The position numbers and the translations under genes were made by a program. Shown here one piece after another: positions 52,168 to 61,145 of a stretch of DNA of 64,000 nucleotides; position 1 is the stretch's first letter; every line of letters starts with the position of its first letter. The stretch lies in the NCBI RefSeq assembly GCF_045689235.1, contig NZ_CP136864.1, positions 3,596,001-3,660,000 of the forward strand. Reading direction: 5' to 3'. The stretch comes from Congregibacter variabilis (GTDB taxonomy: Bacteria > Pseudomonadota > Gammaproteobacteria > Pseudomonadales > Halieaceae). The notes under the pieces are model-generated. The model ran no database searches. It worked only from the letters and a program-made list of their open reading frames with translations, and was not told the origin of the DNA.

Positions 52168-53724
52168 GTGAAGCTTTTCTCCTACCTGCGCCTTGGCTTT
52201 ATGGGGCTGACCGGTGCGGCGCTTATGGGCTGCACAACACTGGGGCCGGATTATCAGGAACCCGAGCCTACTTGGCTTGCCGAATGGCAACCCGAACTAT
52301 ATGGACAGCGTGGTAGCGCCGGCGAAGGTTCTAATGCGGATTTGTCCGACTGGTGGTTTCGCTTTGATGATCCGGCGCTTAACACACTGATTCAGCAGGT
52401 TCTTGAACAAAACCTCAATTTGCAGGTGGCGGGACTCAGTGTGCTTGAAGCCAGGGCACGTCTTGGTGGTGTCGAGGCTCTGCGTTTTCCTCAGTCCCAA
52501 CAGCTGGGGGCTTCTGCCGCTTACATTCGTCAGCGCCGCAGTGATGGCTTATTGCCCGCCAGCGAAGACAGTTTTGGCAGCTATGACACGGGGCTGTCAG
52601 TGGGCTGGGAGCTTGATTTCTGGGGTCGCTTTGCCCGGGGTATCGAGTCTGCGGATGCCGCCTTCATGGCGTCCATAGCGAATCAACGTGACCTGCAGGT
52701 GCTGTTGGTCGCGCAGACTGCCGATATTTATTACGCCTATAGAACTACCCAGTTGCGCATTGAAATCGCCAGAAAAAACGCAGCTATACAAAAGCGCAGT
52801 TTCGAAATTACGCAGCAGCTTTTCGACAGTGGTCAGGAGTCAGAGCTCGATTTACAGCAGGCCCGCACCCAATATCTTGCCACCCTTGCAACCATTCCCG
52901 ATTTAGAGCGCAGCCGCGTTCAATTGCGTAATGCGCTGGCGGTGTTGCTGGCACGACCACCTGCGCCCATTAGCGAATTGCAAGCCGAGGTCAAAGCATT
53001 ACCAGCAATGGAACCCCTGGCGCTGACAGGCATTCCCGCAAAGCTGGTACTTCGCAGGCCCGATGTGCGCGCTAGTGCCTGGCAGGCGGGAGCTCAGTCA
53101 GCGCAGATCGGCGTGGCGAAGGCCGACCTTTATCCGGCGCTATCCTTGTTTGGAAGCTTTGGCTGGAGCGGTGACAGCTTGGGTGTTACCCGCGACGGTC
53201 TGACCTTTGCAGCAGGTCCCGCTATAAGCTGGAATATTTTTGATTACGGGCGCATTCGCTCAAATGTTCGAGTGCAGGACGCACGCCTTCAACAGGCTCT
53301 CGCGGCCTTTGATGGCACTGTATTACAGGCGGCAAGAGAAATTGATGATGCTGCCGTTGCGGTGATTAAAACTGCAGAGGCCGGGGCAGTGCTTAGTGAA
53401 TCTCGTTCCGCGGCCGAGCGAGCTCTGGAGCTTGCTAACCGTCGATATCGGGAGGGCTACGCTGATTTTCAGCGCGTGCTGGATGCTCAGCGATCCTTGT
53501 TTTCCCAGGCAGAGAAAGAGCTGGTAAACGAGGGGGCACATATCTCAGCGGTGATCATGCTGTACAAGGCCCTCGGTGGCGGTTGGCAGTCCCAGTCTTT
53601 GGAGGACATGATTCCCCCGAACGTGCGCGAGACCATGCGCGGCAGGGTTAACTGGGGAGAGCAGCTAGAGGCAGAGGTGCCGGTGGTGCTCGATGACGCT
53701 CAAACAGGAGAAAGTTCGCAATGA
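52168..53724 (+). CDS. Outer-membrane efflux lipoprotein (NodT/OprM family)
   Basis: A 518-residue TolC-type channel subunit. The signal ends in a lipobox (AALMGCTTLGPDYQEPEP), so Cys is the lipidated first residue. Two outer-membrane efflux repeats follow, with VGWELDFWGRFARGIESADA, LRRPDVRASAWQAGAQSAQI and ANRRYREGYADFQRVLDAQR, all typical of the NodT group. GTG start. Its last codon overlaps the HlyD-type gene by ATGA, so it forms a tripartite exporter with the next two proteins. Confidence 0.94.
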   Translation: MKLFSYLRLGFMGLTGAALMGCTTLGPDYQEPEPTWLAEWQPELYGQRGSAGEGSNADLSDWWFRFDDPALNTLIQQVLEQNLNLQVAGLSVLEARARLGGVEALRFPQSQQLGASAAYIRQRRSDGLLPASEDSFGSYDTGLSVGWELDFWGRFARGIESADAAFMASIANQRDLQVLLVAQTADIYYAYRTTQLRIEIARKNAAIQKRSFEITQQLFDSGQESELDLQQARTQYLATLATIPDLERSRVQLRNALAVLLARPPAPISELQAEVKALPAMEPLALTGIPAKLVLRRPDVRASAWQAGAQSAQIGVAKADLYPALSLFGSFGWSGDSLGVTRDGLTFAAGPAISWNIFDYGRIRSNVRVQDARLQQALAAFDGTVLQAAREIDDAAVAVIKTAEAGAVLSESRSAAERALELANRRYREGYADFQRVLDAQRSLFSQAEKELVNEGAHISAVIMLYKALGGGWQSQSLEDMIPPNVRETMRGRVNWGEQLEAEVPVVLDDAQTGESSQ

Positions 53725-54830
53725 GTAATACACAGGCAGAGGCGAACGTTGAGGCGACCCCGGCAATCAATCGTACCACCTGGGTTTTACTGGCGGTGAT
53801 TGTAAGTAGTTTGGCTTGGTACCTGTTGTCTGATCGTTATGCACCCTATACGAGCCAGGCCCGAGTTCAGGGTTATGTGATTGGTGTGGCCCCAGAAGTG
53901 GCCGGCACGGTAACGAAGGTCCTTGTCAGTAATAACCAGGAAGTGGAAGAGGGCGATGCGCTGTTTGAAATTGATCCCTCGCAGTATCAGATAGCCTTGT
54001 CTCGCGCCGAGTCCGATCTGGTGAATGCCCGCAGTCAGGTAGAAGCAGGTAATGCCACGGTAGCCAGTGCTCGGGCAAATCTGACCGCAGCAAAGGCCAA
54101 TGAGTTGCGCGCGAGCCAGGACTACGCGCGACTGAAGCGGCTTCGAGAAACAGATCCAGGTACTCTCTCTTTGCGACGCCTGGAGTCTTCGAAAGCCTCG
54201 TTGGATCAGGCCAGAGCCAAGGTTGTGGCGGCGGAATCCGATATTCAACGGGCTATCGAGCAAAAAGGCGGGGATGACGAAGGTAGTAACGCGATATTAC
54301 TGTCCGCCCAGTCCGCGGTCGAGAAGGCGCGCCTGGATCTTGCCAATACGGTGGTCAAAGCTTCCTCTCGAGGACTGATTACTGACCTGCGAGCTGATGT
54401 AGGTCAGTATGCGGGGACCGGTAAGCCTGTCATGACGCTGATCGCCATTCATGATCTTTGGATTGATGCAGCATTTACCGAAAATAATCTCGGACATATG
54501 CATCCCGGTAGTAAGGCTGAGATCGTGTTTGACGCGTTACCGGGCGCGGTTTTTCCTGGCAAGGTTCGCAATGTGGGATTGGGTGTTAGTGCGGGGCAAG
54601 CCCCAGCGCCGGGCACTTTGCCAACAGTGAGCAATAGTCGTGACTGGCTTCGTCAGGCCCAGCGCTTCCCTGTGGAGGTGGGTTTTGAAATGACGGATAA
54701 CACGATGCTGAGTCAGTTGAGGATCGGCGGTCAGGCCTCGGTGATTGTCTATAGTGACGGATCGACGGTGCTGCGTTTGCTCGGTCAGGCGTACATTCGA
54801 CTCATGAGCTGGTTTTCTTACGCTTATTAA
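53721..54830 (+). CDS. HlyD/EmrA-type membrane-fusion protein
   Basis: A 369-residue periplasmic adaptor with one N-terminal membrane helix (WVLLAVIVSSLAWYLLS). The biotinyl/lipoyl halves are GYVIGVAPEVAGTVTKVLVS with NNQEVEEGDALFEIDPSQYQ, and LANTVVKASSRGLITDLRAD. A long coiled-coil hairpin lies between, followed by a beta-barrel with AGTGKPVMTLIAIHDLWIDA. An AGGAGA site precedes the ATG. It bridges the outer-membrane lipoprotein and the membrane protein encoded next. Confidence 0.94.
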   Translation: MSNTQAEANVEATPAINRTTWVLLAVIVSSLAWYLLSDRYAPYTSQARVQGYVIGVAPEVAGTVTKVLVSNNQEVEEGDALFEIDPSQYQIALSRAESDLVNARSQVEAGNATVASARANLTAAKANELRASQDYARLKRLRETDPGTLSLRRLESSKASLDQARAKVVAAESDIQRAIEQKGGDDEGSNAILLSAQSAVEKARLDLANTVVKASSRGLITDLRADVGQYAGTGKPVMTLIAIHDLWIDAAFTENNLGHMHPGSKAEIVFDALPGAVFPGKVRNVGLGVSAGQAPAPGTLPTVSNSRDWLRQAQRFPVEVGFEMTDNTMLSQLRIGGQASVIVYSDGSTVLRLLGQAYIRLMSWFSYAY

Positions 54831-54890
54831 CGGCTATTTACAGCCAAGCGTGAGCCTGCAGCCCATCGTGAGTCCGTCATTACCAAGAGC

Positions 54891-55934
54891 ATGCCCGGAG
54901 TGAGCGTCGCCGAAAGTCGTGCCCTGCGCTTTGCATTTGCCACCGCCCTTGCCCTGGCGATGGCGTACGGCCTGAGTTTTCCGCTGCCTTTTTTGGCGCC
55001 GTTGTTCGTGGTGTTTCTGAGCGCCATGCCTGGCCCACCCATGGGCCCTAAAGGGCTTTTTGCCCTGCTGGTCGTCATGAGCTTATCACTCACCGTTGGC
55101 GTGCTGCTAATACCCTTGATTCGATACTACCCCGTCAGTGCTGTGTTGATTGTTGCTGTGGGTCTGTATTTCTCCATGTATCTGACGCTGATCCATGGCA
55201 AACGACTACTGGGTACATTTCTGACCATTGGCTTTACCCTGATTTCGGTTGCAGGGAGTGTGGATTATCTTCTTGCGACCACGGTCATCAAGTCGCTCGC
55301 TCTCGGTATTTCAGCGGCGGTGCTTTGTCAGTGGTTGGTGTATCCGTTTTTTCCTGAAAACGCGTCTGCAGCTCCCGCCGCCGAAGCACCCGAGGGAGAA
55401 GTACTGTCAAACTGGCTTGCGGTCCGAGCGATGCTCATCGTGATGCCGGCTTATCTACTGGCGCTAACGAATCCCTCGCAGTACCTCATGACAATCATGA
55501 AGTCTGTCTCTCTTGGTCAGCAGACCTCGGCCATGGATGCGCGCCACGCGGGCCGAGAGCTCATTGGATCGACCTTTGTGGGCGGCATTATGGCGATTAC
55601 TTTTTGGGTCCTGCTGACCATAGCGCCTAATTTATGGATGTTTTCTTTGTGGATGCTGCTCTTCGCCCTATACACCGCGGCCAAGTTGTACGGATTCCTG
55701 AAGACCCGCGTGGCGCCCTCATTCTGGATTAACGCGCTGGTGACGATGCTCATTCTTTTGGGTCCTGCGGTAGAAGACAGTGCGAACGGTAAAGACGCTT
55801 TAACAGCTTTCATTCAGCGCTTTGCTACGTTTATTGCAGTAACGCTCTATGCCTGGGGTGCTTTGGCCTTTTTGGAGAATTGGCGCAACCGGCGCCTTGC
55901 CAAGACCCGAGAGGCAATCGATACCCGATCTTAG
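54891..55934 (+). CDS. DUF2955/FUSC-type inner-membrane protein
   Basis: A 347-residue membrane protein with about ten hydrophobic segments in two blocks, split by a soluble acidic loop (NASAAPAAEAPEGEVLSNWL). The first block has LRFAFATALALAMAYGLSFP, FLAPLFVVFLSAMPGPPMGP and a LTLIHGKRLLGTFLTIGFTL segment. It resembles the AaeB/FUSC group that partners HlyD-type adaptors to export aromatic acids. Its place after an outer-membrane factor and adaptor supports an efflux role. The substrate is unknown. Confidence 0.85.
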   Translation: MPGVSVAESRALRFAFATALALAMAYGLSFPLPFLAPLFVVFLSAMPGPPMGPKGLFALLVVMSLSLTVGVLLIPLIRYYPVSAVLIVAVGLYFSMYLTLIHGKRLLGTFLTIGFTLISVAGSVDYLLATTVIKSLALGISAAVLCQWLVYPFFPENASAAPAAEAPEGEVLSNWLAVRAMLIVMPAYLLALTNPSQYLMTIMKSVSLGQQTSAMDARHAGRELIGSTFVGGIMAITFWVLLTIAPNLWMFSLWMLLFALYTAAKLYGFLKTRVAPSFWINALVTMLILLGPAVEDSANGKDALTAFIQRFATFIAVTLYAWGALAFLENWRNRRLAKTREAIDTRS

Positions 55935-55949
55935 CGACAGGTTTATGCT

Positions 55950-56525
55950 TCAGCTTGATGGATCGCTATAGAGCGCTAGCCTGGAGATGGCGACACCTGC
56001 GGTGCCCGGTTCGCCGATAGCGATCAAGCCAACACGCCGCAGCCGGCTGCGGTCCAGTGGTTTATCGATTCGGTGTGGAGTAAATGTTTCGAAGGACAGA
56101 TAGTGGGTTGTCCACTCACCGCAGGAGTCGATATGGCTCCGATAGCTCTGCCATGGTCGCTGTGTGTCGGCAGTACGCAGATTGAGTGCATAGCTCCCAC
56201 CGTCCCCACAAACACAGACGGCGATGCCGCTCGCAGCGCCGGCGTCCAAAGGTTTTCCCCCTACATCCAGATCCAGCGCGACCTGAATAAATCCGCCGTT
56301 ATTTTCAAGGCTGACAATGCCGCTCAGTTGCAGCGCCGAGCGACCGTTCACTAGACCATGACCGGCTGCCCCTTCAGAGACACCACCCATAACCCTATCG
56401 CTAAAATACTGCCATTGCCCCCCATTGCTGGCGCGCTGTACGTCGCCAAAGTCATCTATGAGAAGTGTTTCTTTTGCATGCACCGGCATAACTGTTTCGC
56501 TCTTCTTATTGTCTCTTGTCTGCAC
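55950..56525 (-). CDS. CIA30-domain protein
   Basis: A 191-residue soluble protein (178 from an alternative ATG at 56489) with the complex I intermediate-associated protein 30 domain. The match is in LLIDDFGDVQRASNGGQWQY, then FSDRVMGGVSEGAAGHGLVN and VSLENNGGFIQVALDLDVGG, with a jelly-roll carbohydrate-binding-like fold expected. The bacterial role is unclear. It is convergent with the efflux operon. Confidence 0.88.
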   Translation of the reverse strand: MQTRDNKKSETVMPVHAKETLLIDDFGDVQRASNGGQWQYFSDRVMGGVSEGAAGHGLVNGRSALQLSGIVSLENNGGFIQVALDLDVGGKPLDAGAASGIAVCVCGDGGSYALNLRTADTQRPWQSYRSHIDSCGEWTTHYLSFETFTPHRIDKPLDRSRLRRVGLIAIGEPGTAGVAISRLALYSDPSS

Positions 56526-56621
56526 TGTGTATACGCTCGCTAATGCGCTGTGGCTCAGCCTATGGGGCTGCAGCAGCCTGATTAGCCATCTATATAAAAA
56601 TCACGGTAAAGGACTCGTTTT

Positions 56622-57017
56622 ATGCATCAGCCTCTTTCCATGCCTGGCAAGGTCGCTCTTGGCGCGACAACACTATTTGGACTTTTGTATTTAATTTTTG
56701 GGATCGCGTGGCTTGCAGCACCTGCAAAAATTGCTGCTGCTCTGGGTGCTTCCTTATTGGAGGGAGCAGGACTGGCTACTCAGCTTGGTGATAGCGCCGC
56801 GTTCTTTTTATGCGCTGGTGGCTTCATGCTTTACGGCGTGTTCAGGCGGCAGTCAAATTACCTCATGGCAGGGGCATTGTTGATTGGCCTTGTAGCGCCT
56901 GCTCGGGTTGTCGCGTGGCAGTTTCACGGTGCCGCCCTGACCATGGAGCCCATTGTTATCGAAGTCCTGACCTTCATCGTCGTCTTCTTGGCAGCTCGAT
57001 CTGTGCGTAGCGACTAG
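56622..57017 (+). CDS. Small four-helix membrane protein
   Basis: A 131-residue hydrophobic protein with about four membrane helices (ALGATTLFGLLYLIFGIAWL, AAFFLCAGGFMLYGVFRRQS, LMAGALLIGLVAPARVVAWQ, VIEVLTFIVVFLAARSV). The overall shape is similar to DUF4345-type proteins, but I cannot assign it. An AAGGA site precedes the ATG. The ACP phosphodiesterase gene starts 16 bases later and may be cotranscribed. Confidence 0.75.
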   Translation: MHQPLSMPGKVALGATTLFGLLYLIFGIAWLAAPAKIAAALGASLLEGAGLATQLGDSAAFFLCAGGFMLYGVFRRQSNYLMAGALLIGLVAPARVVAWQFHGAALTMEPIVIEVLTFIVVFLAARSVRSD

Positions 57018-57033
57018 GACACCACGCCAGACG

Positions 57034-57609
57034 ATGAACTATTTGGCGCATGCGCTGCTGGCTGAGCCCTACGCCCACAGCCTGATCGGAAACATCGCGG
57101 GAGACCTTGTTAAAGGTCCTTTGAGTAAGCACGACCTGCATCCTCGGGTCGCTGATGGTGTGCGTCGTCATCGCCGGGTCGATTCCTTGACGGACAGTCA
57201 TAGTGCCTATCTTGTGCTGAAGGCAAGGTTTCCCCAGGGGCATCGACGTTACGCGGGTCTGGTTTTGGATGTGCTCTTTGACCATTACCTTGTGCGACAC
57301 TGGCAGCGGTACAGCGATTGGAGTCGAGACGCTTTTTTGGACGGCACCTATAGAGTTTTGCGCGACAATCCGCTGCTACTCCCCGAGGCTCTGGCGGCAG
57401 TATCGCCGCGTTGGGTCGATGCGGACTGGCTTCGTGTCTATGAAACTCGAGAAGGCGTTGCGGCGGTGTTGGAACGTCTTTCGCGGCGGTTATCGCGTCC
57501 CGTGGATCTTGTCGCTCTGCTGAAGGTCGTCGATGAGAGCGATACCGATTTTGAACAAGGTTTTCTCGCGGTATTTGGCGACGTGCAACGCGCTATCGGT
57601 CTTCAATGA
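57034..57609 (+). CDS. acpH: Acyl-carrier-protein phosphodiesterase AcpH
   Basis: A 191-residue enzyme that removes the 4'-phosphopantetheine arm from holo-ACP. The conserved N-terminus (MNYLAHALLAEPYAHSLIGN, then IAGDLVKGPLSKHDLHPRVA) and the RRHRRVDSLTDSH and LDVLFDHYLVRHW metal-binding His/Asp segments identify the HD-like AcpH family. The length is standard. The next gene (YkoF-like) follows after ten bases. Confidence 0.92.
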   Translation: MNYLAHALLAEPYAHSLIGNIAGDLVKGPLSKHDLHPRVADGVRRHRRVDSLTDSHSAYLVLKARFPQGHRRYAGLVLDVLFDHYLVRHWQRYSDWSRDAFLDGTYRVLRDNPLLLPEALAAVSPRWVDADWLRVYETREGVAAVLERLSRRLSRPVDLVALLKVVDESDTDFEQGFLAVFGDVQRAIGLQ

Positions 57610-57619
57610 GGAGCAAGCT

Positions 57620-57874
57620 ATGACACTCACTGCCGAACTGAGTCTCTATCCGCTGGATGAAGACTATATTCCAGTTATCCAATCGTTCATTGATGGCCTC
57701 AATAAGCGCGCGGACTTGCAGGTTGTTACAAACGCTATGAGCACCCAGATCCAGGGCGAACATGAAGCCGTGATGAGCGCCGTAAGCGATACGCTGCTAG
57801 CGAGCTATGAGCAGCATGGATCCCGACAGGTTCTGGTGTGTAAGTTTATTCCCATGGCCTTGGACATCGGCTAA
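57620..57874 (+). CDS. YkoF-like small protein
   Basis: An 84-residue protein resembling a single YkoF/thiamine-binding-type ferredoxin-fold domain: LTAELSLYPLDEDYIPVIQS, then LQVVTNAMSTQIQGEHEAVM and QVLVCKFIPMALDIG. YkoF binds the thiamine precursor hydroxymethylpyrimidine or thiamine in Bacillus. The ATG at 57620 with GAGGAG upstream is chosen over an upstream start inside acpH. No thiamine genes are nearby, so its role is open. Confidence 0.8.
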   Translation: MTLTAELSLYPLDEDYIPVIQSFIDGLNKRADLQVVTNAMSTQIQGEHEAVMSAVSDTLLASYEQHGSRQVLVCKFIPMALDIG

Positions 57875-57892
57875 AAGCAAGCCTGGGGACGC

Positions 57893-58780
57893 CTAGCGCA
57901 CCACTTCGACGATCCATTCCCGGCTTAGGCTCAGCAGTCGCTCATGACTGGAGGTTTTCTGTGGAGAGTTCTCCCGAGGGGTAAGCACATTAAAAACATG
58001 CCCAGCGCCGGCAAGCAGCACCAGTTGACTCATGGGATGGTTTGATTGGCTGATCAGATCCATGCTTTGCTGGTAGGGCACGGTGCGATCGGCTGCGCCG
58101 GCGATGGCAAGAATGGGCTTCTTAAAATCGCGCATTTCACTGAGTGTCTGCTGGGCTTCGATCTCCTGAAACCATTGCAGACTGAACGCCAAGGGCTCGG
58201 GTAACCATTCAAAGCTTACCTGGGCATACCCGGCACTCACGGCTTGTTGGTAATAGTCATCGAAAAAGTCTGCAAAGCTCCCCGCGCCGTCCGTAGCCAC
58301 CGATGACCACGTGGCAAGAGCCAGTAGACCCGGTTCTTGTAATGCGAGGCGTTGCGCTACCAATCCTCCCTGACTGAAACCCAGAGCGATAATTTTATGG
58401 CTATGAAGCATTGGATGTTCCACGAGATAGTCGAAGCTTGCCTGAGCGTCCCGCGTCGCACCGCTGAGACTGTAACGGCCGTGGTCCACCGGGCTGTCGC
58501 CGGCACCGGCGAAATCGATACGCAACGAAGCGATGCCGGCATCCGCCAGTACCTTTGCGAGGTGCTGGTAAAGATTGCCCACTTCGTTTTTCTGCGAGGC
58601 TGTACCGTGCAATAGCAGGACCGCAGGGACAAGGTCTTGAGTGCTTGATGGAAGAGCGAGGATGCCGGGTATGGAATACATCCCGTTCGATATAGAGACG
58701 TTTTGCTCTTCGCTGACTGCGGGCAAGGCAGTTAAAGCCGAGAGCGAGACAATGAGTCCCAATATCCATGATTGGCGCAT
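57893..58780 (-). CDS. Exported alpha/beta hydrolase
   Basis: A 295-residue serine hydrolase. A signal peptide (SWILGLIVSLSALTALPAVS) comes first, then the oxyanion-hole region (VPAVLLLHGTASQKNE), the nucleophile elbow GFSQGG and the C-terminal catalytic pair in AGAADRTVPYQQ (Asp) and GAGHVFN (His). The ATG at 58780 with GGAGA upstream is preferred over a start 33 codons earlier. It is likely a dienelactone-hydrolase or esterase-like enzyme in the periplasm. The substrate is unknown. Confidence 0.9.
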   Translation of the reverse strand: MRQSWILGLIVSLSALTALPAVSEEQNVSISNGMYSIPGILALPSSTQDLVPAVLLLHGTASQKNEVGNLYQHLAKVLADAGIASLRIDFAGAGDSPVDHGRYSLSGATRDAQASFDYLVEHPMLHSHKIIALGFSQGGLVAQRLALQEPGLLALATWSSVATDGAGSFADFFDDYYQQAVSAGYAQVSFEWLPEPLAFSLQWFQEIEAQQTLSEMRDFKKPILAIAGAADRTVPYQQSMDLISQSNHPMSQLVLLAGAGHVFNVLTPRENSPQKTSSHERLLSLSREWIVEVVR

Positions 58781-58858
58781 CTTTGTTCTCCGGTTGGGCA
58801 TTCGTACACTATAGCCCGCGACGCTGCGAAGCAAAGTTCCTCGCGTACAATGCCGCGC

Positions 58859-59545
58859 ATGAGTGATCGATATCTTCATGTAAAGCGGGGTGTTTTTGAG
58901 ACCATCCCCTTATTCATTCCCGCCATACCTTTTGCCCTGGTATTTGGTGTGGTGGTCGGTGAGTCGGGTCTTGCACCCTGGCTTGGATGGAGCAGTTCCC
59001 CGCTGATGTTTGGTGGCGCGGCACAGATAACTATCGTGAGCTTACTCGGCGAAGGTGCGTCCATTGCGGCGGCAGTCACCGCAGCCTTGATTGTAGGCGC
59101 ACGACATTTGCTGTACTCCGTCAGTATCGCACCGCGTTTTAAGGGGCAGCCCAGGTGGTTTCGCTGGCTGGGACCTTATGTGCTGATTGACCAGGTTTTC
59201 GCCTTGGTCACGCTTCGTCAGGAAGAAGATCCCGCAGCGTTTCGCGCATACTTTTTAAGCGCCGGTTTTACCTTCTGGGGGCTGTGGATGGTTTTCACTG
59301 CCGCAGGCTTGTTTGTTGGGCCGTTGATCCCCGTGGAATGGAATATCGCCTTTGCAGCACCGGTTCTGTTTACCGCGCTATTGGTGATGGCAATTGATCG
59401 CTGGGAGAAAGTTGCAGTGGCCCTGCTATCGGGTGCATTCACCGTGATGCTCAGCGATTTGCCCAATCGTTCGGGACTGCTGGTGGGGGCGGTAATCGGC
59501 ATTTTGCTGGGCTTGCTACTGGAAAGCAGGCGTAAGCGCTCATGA
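58859..59545 (+). CDS. azlC: AzlC-family branched-chain amino acid exporter subunit
   Basis: A 228-residue membrane protein with about six hydrophobic segments. The AzlC pattern is seen in FIPAIPFALVFGVVVGESGL, LMFGGAAQITIVSLLGEGAS and then AALIVGARHLLYSVSIAPRF. The ATG at 58859 is preferred because upstream residues are polar and not family-like. It overlaps azlD by ATGA. AzlCD exports branched-chain amino acids and analogues. Confidence 0.92.
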   Translation: MSDRYLHVKRGVFETIPLFIPAIPFALVFGVVVGESGLAPWLGWSSSPLMFGGAAQITIVSLLGEGASIAAAVTAALIVGARHLLYSVSIAPRFKGQPRWFRWLGPYVLIDQVFALVTLRQEEDPAAFRAYFLSAGFTFWGLWMVFTAAGLFVGPLIPVEWNIAFAAPVLFTALLVMAIDRWEKVAVALLSGAFTVMLSDLPNRSGLLVGAVIGILLGLLLESRRKRS

Positions 59546-59853
59546 GTCAGTTTCTCGCGATTGTACTGGCAGGTATTGGCACCTATCTGAGTCGTGCGAT
59601 CTTTATTATTGCGCTCGCCGATCGACAGTTTCCCCCACTGGCTCTGCGTGCCTTGGAGTACGTTGGCCCGGCGGTTATGGGCGCGCTCATTGTGTCGATG
59701 CTGACCACCGCCGAGGGTCAGGTACTCATCGGACTCCCCGAGGTTGCGGGGCTGACTTGTGCCGCACTGGTAGCCTGGAAAACACGCAACCACATCTATA
59801 CTTTGCTTACGGGTATGGCGGTCTTCTGGGGTGTTGCTGCGCTATTGGTCTAG
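59542..59853 (+). CDS. azlD: AzlD-family small membrane protein
   Basis: A 103-residue partner of AzlC with about four short hydrophobic helices: FLAIVLAGIGTYLSRAIFII, then PLALRALEYVGPAVMGALIV and a final LLTGMAVFWGVAALLV. The four-base overlap with azlC is usual for this pair. Confidence 0.92.
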   Translation: MSQFLAIVLAGIGTYLSRAIFIIALADRQFPPLALRALEYVGPAVMGALIVSMLTTAEGQVLIGLPEVAGLTCAALVAWKTRNHIYTLLTGMAVFWGVAALLV

Positions 59854-59872
59854 TGAGGGATTGGGCACAGTC

Positions 59873-61093
59873 CTAGCGGCTAAGAACCGTCAATACTTCG
59901 ATTTGTGGAGTCTGTGGAAACAGGTCCAGCGGCTGAACCTCCTGCAACTGAAATTTGTGCTGCATAGCTGTCTGAAGGTCCCGGCTAAGCGTCGCAAGAT
60001 TACATGAGATGTAAATAATGGTGCGTAGTTGGGGCGCCAGTGTCAGATAATCGCCTATGTTTTTTAGGCCTTCCCGGGGAGGGTCCAAAAGTAACAGTTT
60101 CGCGGTGGATAGCTGTGCTTCAATATCAGACGCGCTGCCGTCTCTTTCAAGGTTACTGCAAATCCCGGTGACTCCCGGAAGCAATCGCGCCTGCAGTCCG
60201 TCGATGGCTTGGCGGAAGCTGTCCACTGCACAGACAGATTCGCAGCCTGCATCGACTAGAACCTCGGTAAAGTTTCCGGACCCCGCAAAAAGCTCTACCA
60301 CCGGCGACCTCGCCGACATGTTGTGAAGCTGGCTGAGCAACCATTCCCGCATGCGCTGATTTTGCGCGCTGTTGCCTTGGCGAAAAGGCCGACGATCATT
60401 CACCGCCACCTGGGATGCATTAATATCGTCGTCAATATCCAGCGTTGTCCAATGCTTTCCACGCCCCGGCTTCCAGGATGGGTTGGGAAGCTGCGCACGT
60501 AAGTCGGCCAGGGTTTTTCGGTTTTTGGTGTTGAGCACCAGGCAATCGCTGATCTGTGCAATGTCTCGGGAGTTTCCTGCGACATAACCCAAGCGTTTAC
60601 CATCTGATTTTAATTGCGCGCGGTTGCGATAACCCAGTTCTTCCGGGGACGCCCAAACGGGTGATATCGCCAAGGCGGTATTCAAGGGCTGGAGCATGCG
60701 AAGCAGTTGCTGTTGTTTGCTTTGCAGTTGCTCCTGGTAATCCATAAACAACCAGGGGCAACCTCCGCAGCTATCGTTGCTAAAACCATGGTGAGGGCAA
60801 GGCGGCGTTCGGCGTTGCGCAGATTCTTCGCTAAGCGAAATTACCCTGGCAAAGCCCATACGCCCCTTGAGGCTGGTGACTTCAAACAGTCCTCGCTCGT
60901 CCCGCCAAACTCCCGGCACAAAAAAGACGCGACCATCAGGATGTGCGACTACACCTTGGCCGTCGCTACTGAGGTCGCGTACTTCGCCTTCGAAGCGATG
61001 ACCGGGCCGGAGCCCGGTATCGTGCTTCTTCGGCCCCTTGGGTCCCTTTGTTCCCTTGGGGCTTGCGCGTAACGATTTTTTGAACAATGGCAT
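59873..61093 (-). CDS. RlmD/TrmA-type RNA uracil-C5 methyltransferase
   Basis: A 406-residue SAM-dependent RNA methyltransferase. The N-terminus is a TRAM-type domain (about 30-85). A 4Fe-4S motif follows with Cys in PCPHHGFSNDSCGGCPW and in SDCLVL. The SAM domain has the FRQGNSAQN and VVELFAGSGNFT motifs, then LLLDPPREGL and the catalytic Cys in YISCNLATLSRDL, with the general-base Glu in IEVLTVLSR. By architecture it is closest to RlmD (23S U1939); RlmC and TrmA lack the TRAM domain. It may also be a paralogue of unknown target. Confidence 0.9.
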   Translation of the reverse strand: MPLFKKSLRASPKGTKGPKGPKKHDTGLRPGHRFEGEVRDLSSDGQGVVAHPDGRVFFVPGVWRDERGLFEVTSLKGRMGFARVISLSEESAQRRTPPCPHHGFSNDSCGGCPWLFMDYQEQLQSKQQQLLRMLQPLNTALAISPVWASPEELGYRNRAQLKSDGKRLGYVAGNSRDIAQISDCLVLNTKNRKTLADLRAQLPNPSWKPGRGKHWTTLDIDDDINASQVAVNDRRPFRQGNSAQNQRMREWLLSQLHNMSARSPVVELFAGSGNFTEVLVDAGCESVCAVDSFRQAIDGLQARLLPGVTGICSNLERDGSASDIEAQLSTAKLLLLDPPREGLKNIGDYLTLAPQLRTIIYISCNLATLSRDLQTAMQHKFQLQEVQPLDLFPQTPQIEVLTVLSR

Positions 61094-61145
61094 TCTCCCT
61101 CTTTTGCAAAGTTACCACGCGAGCAAATTGCTGACAGCGCAGGAC

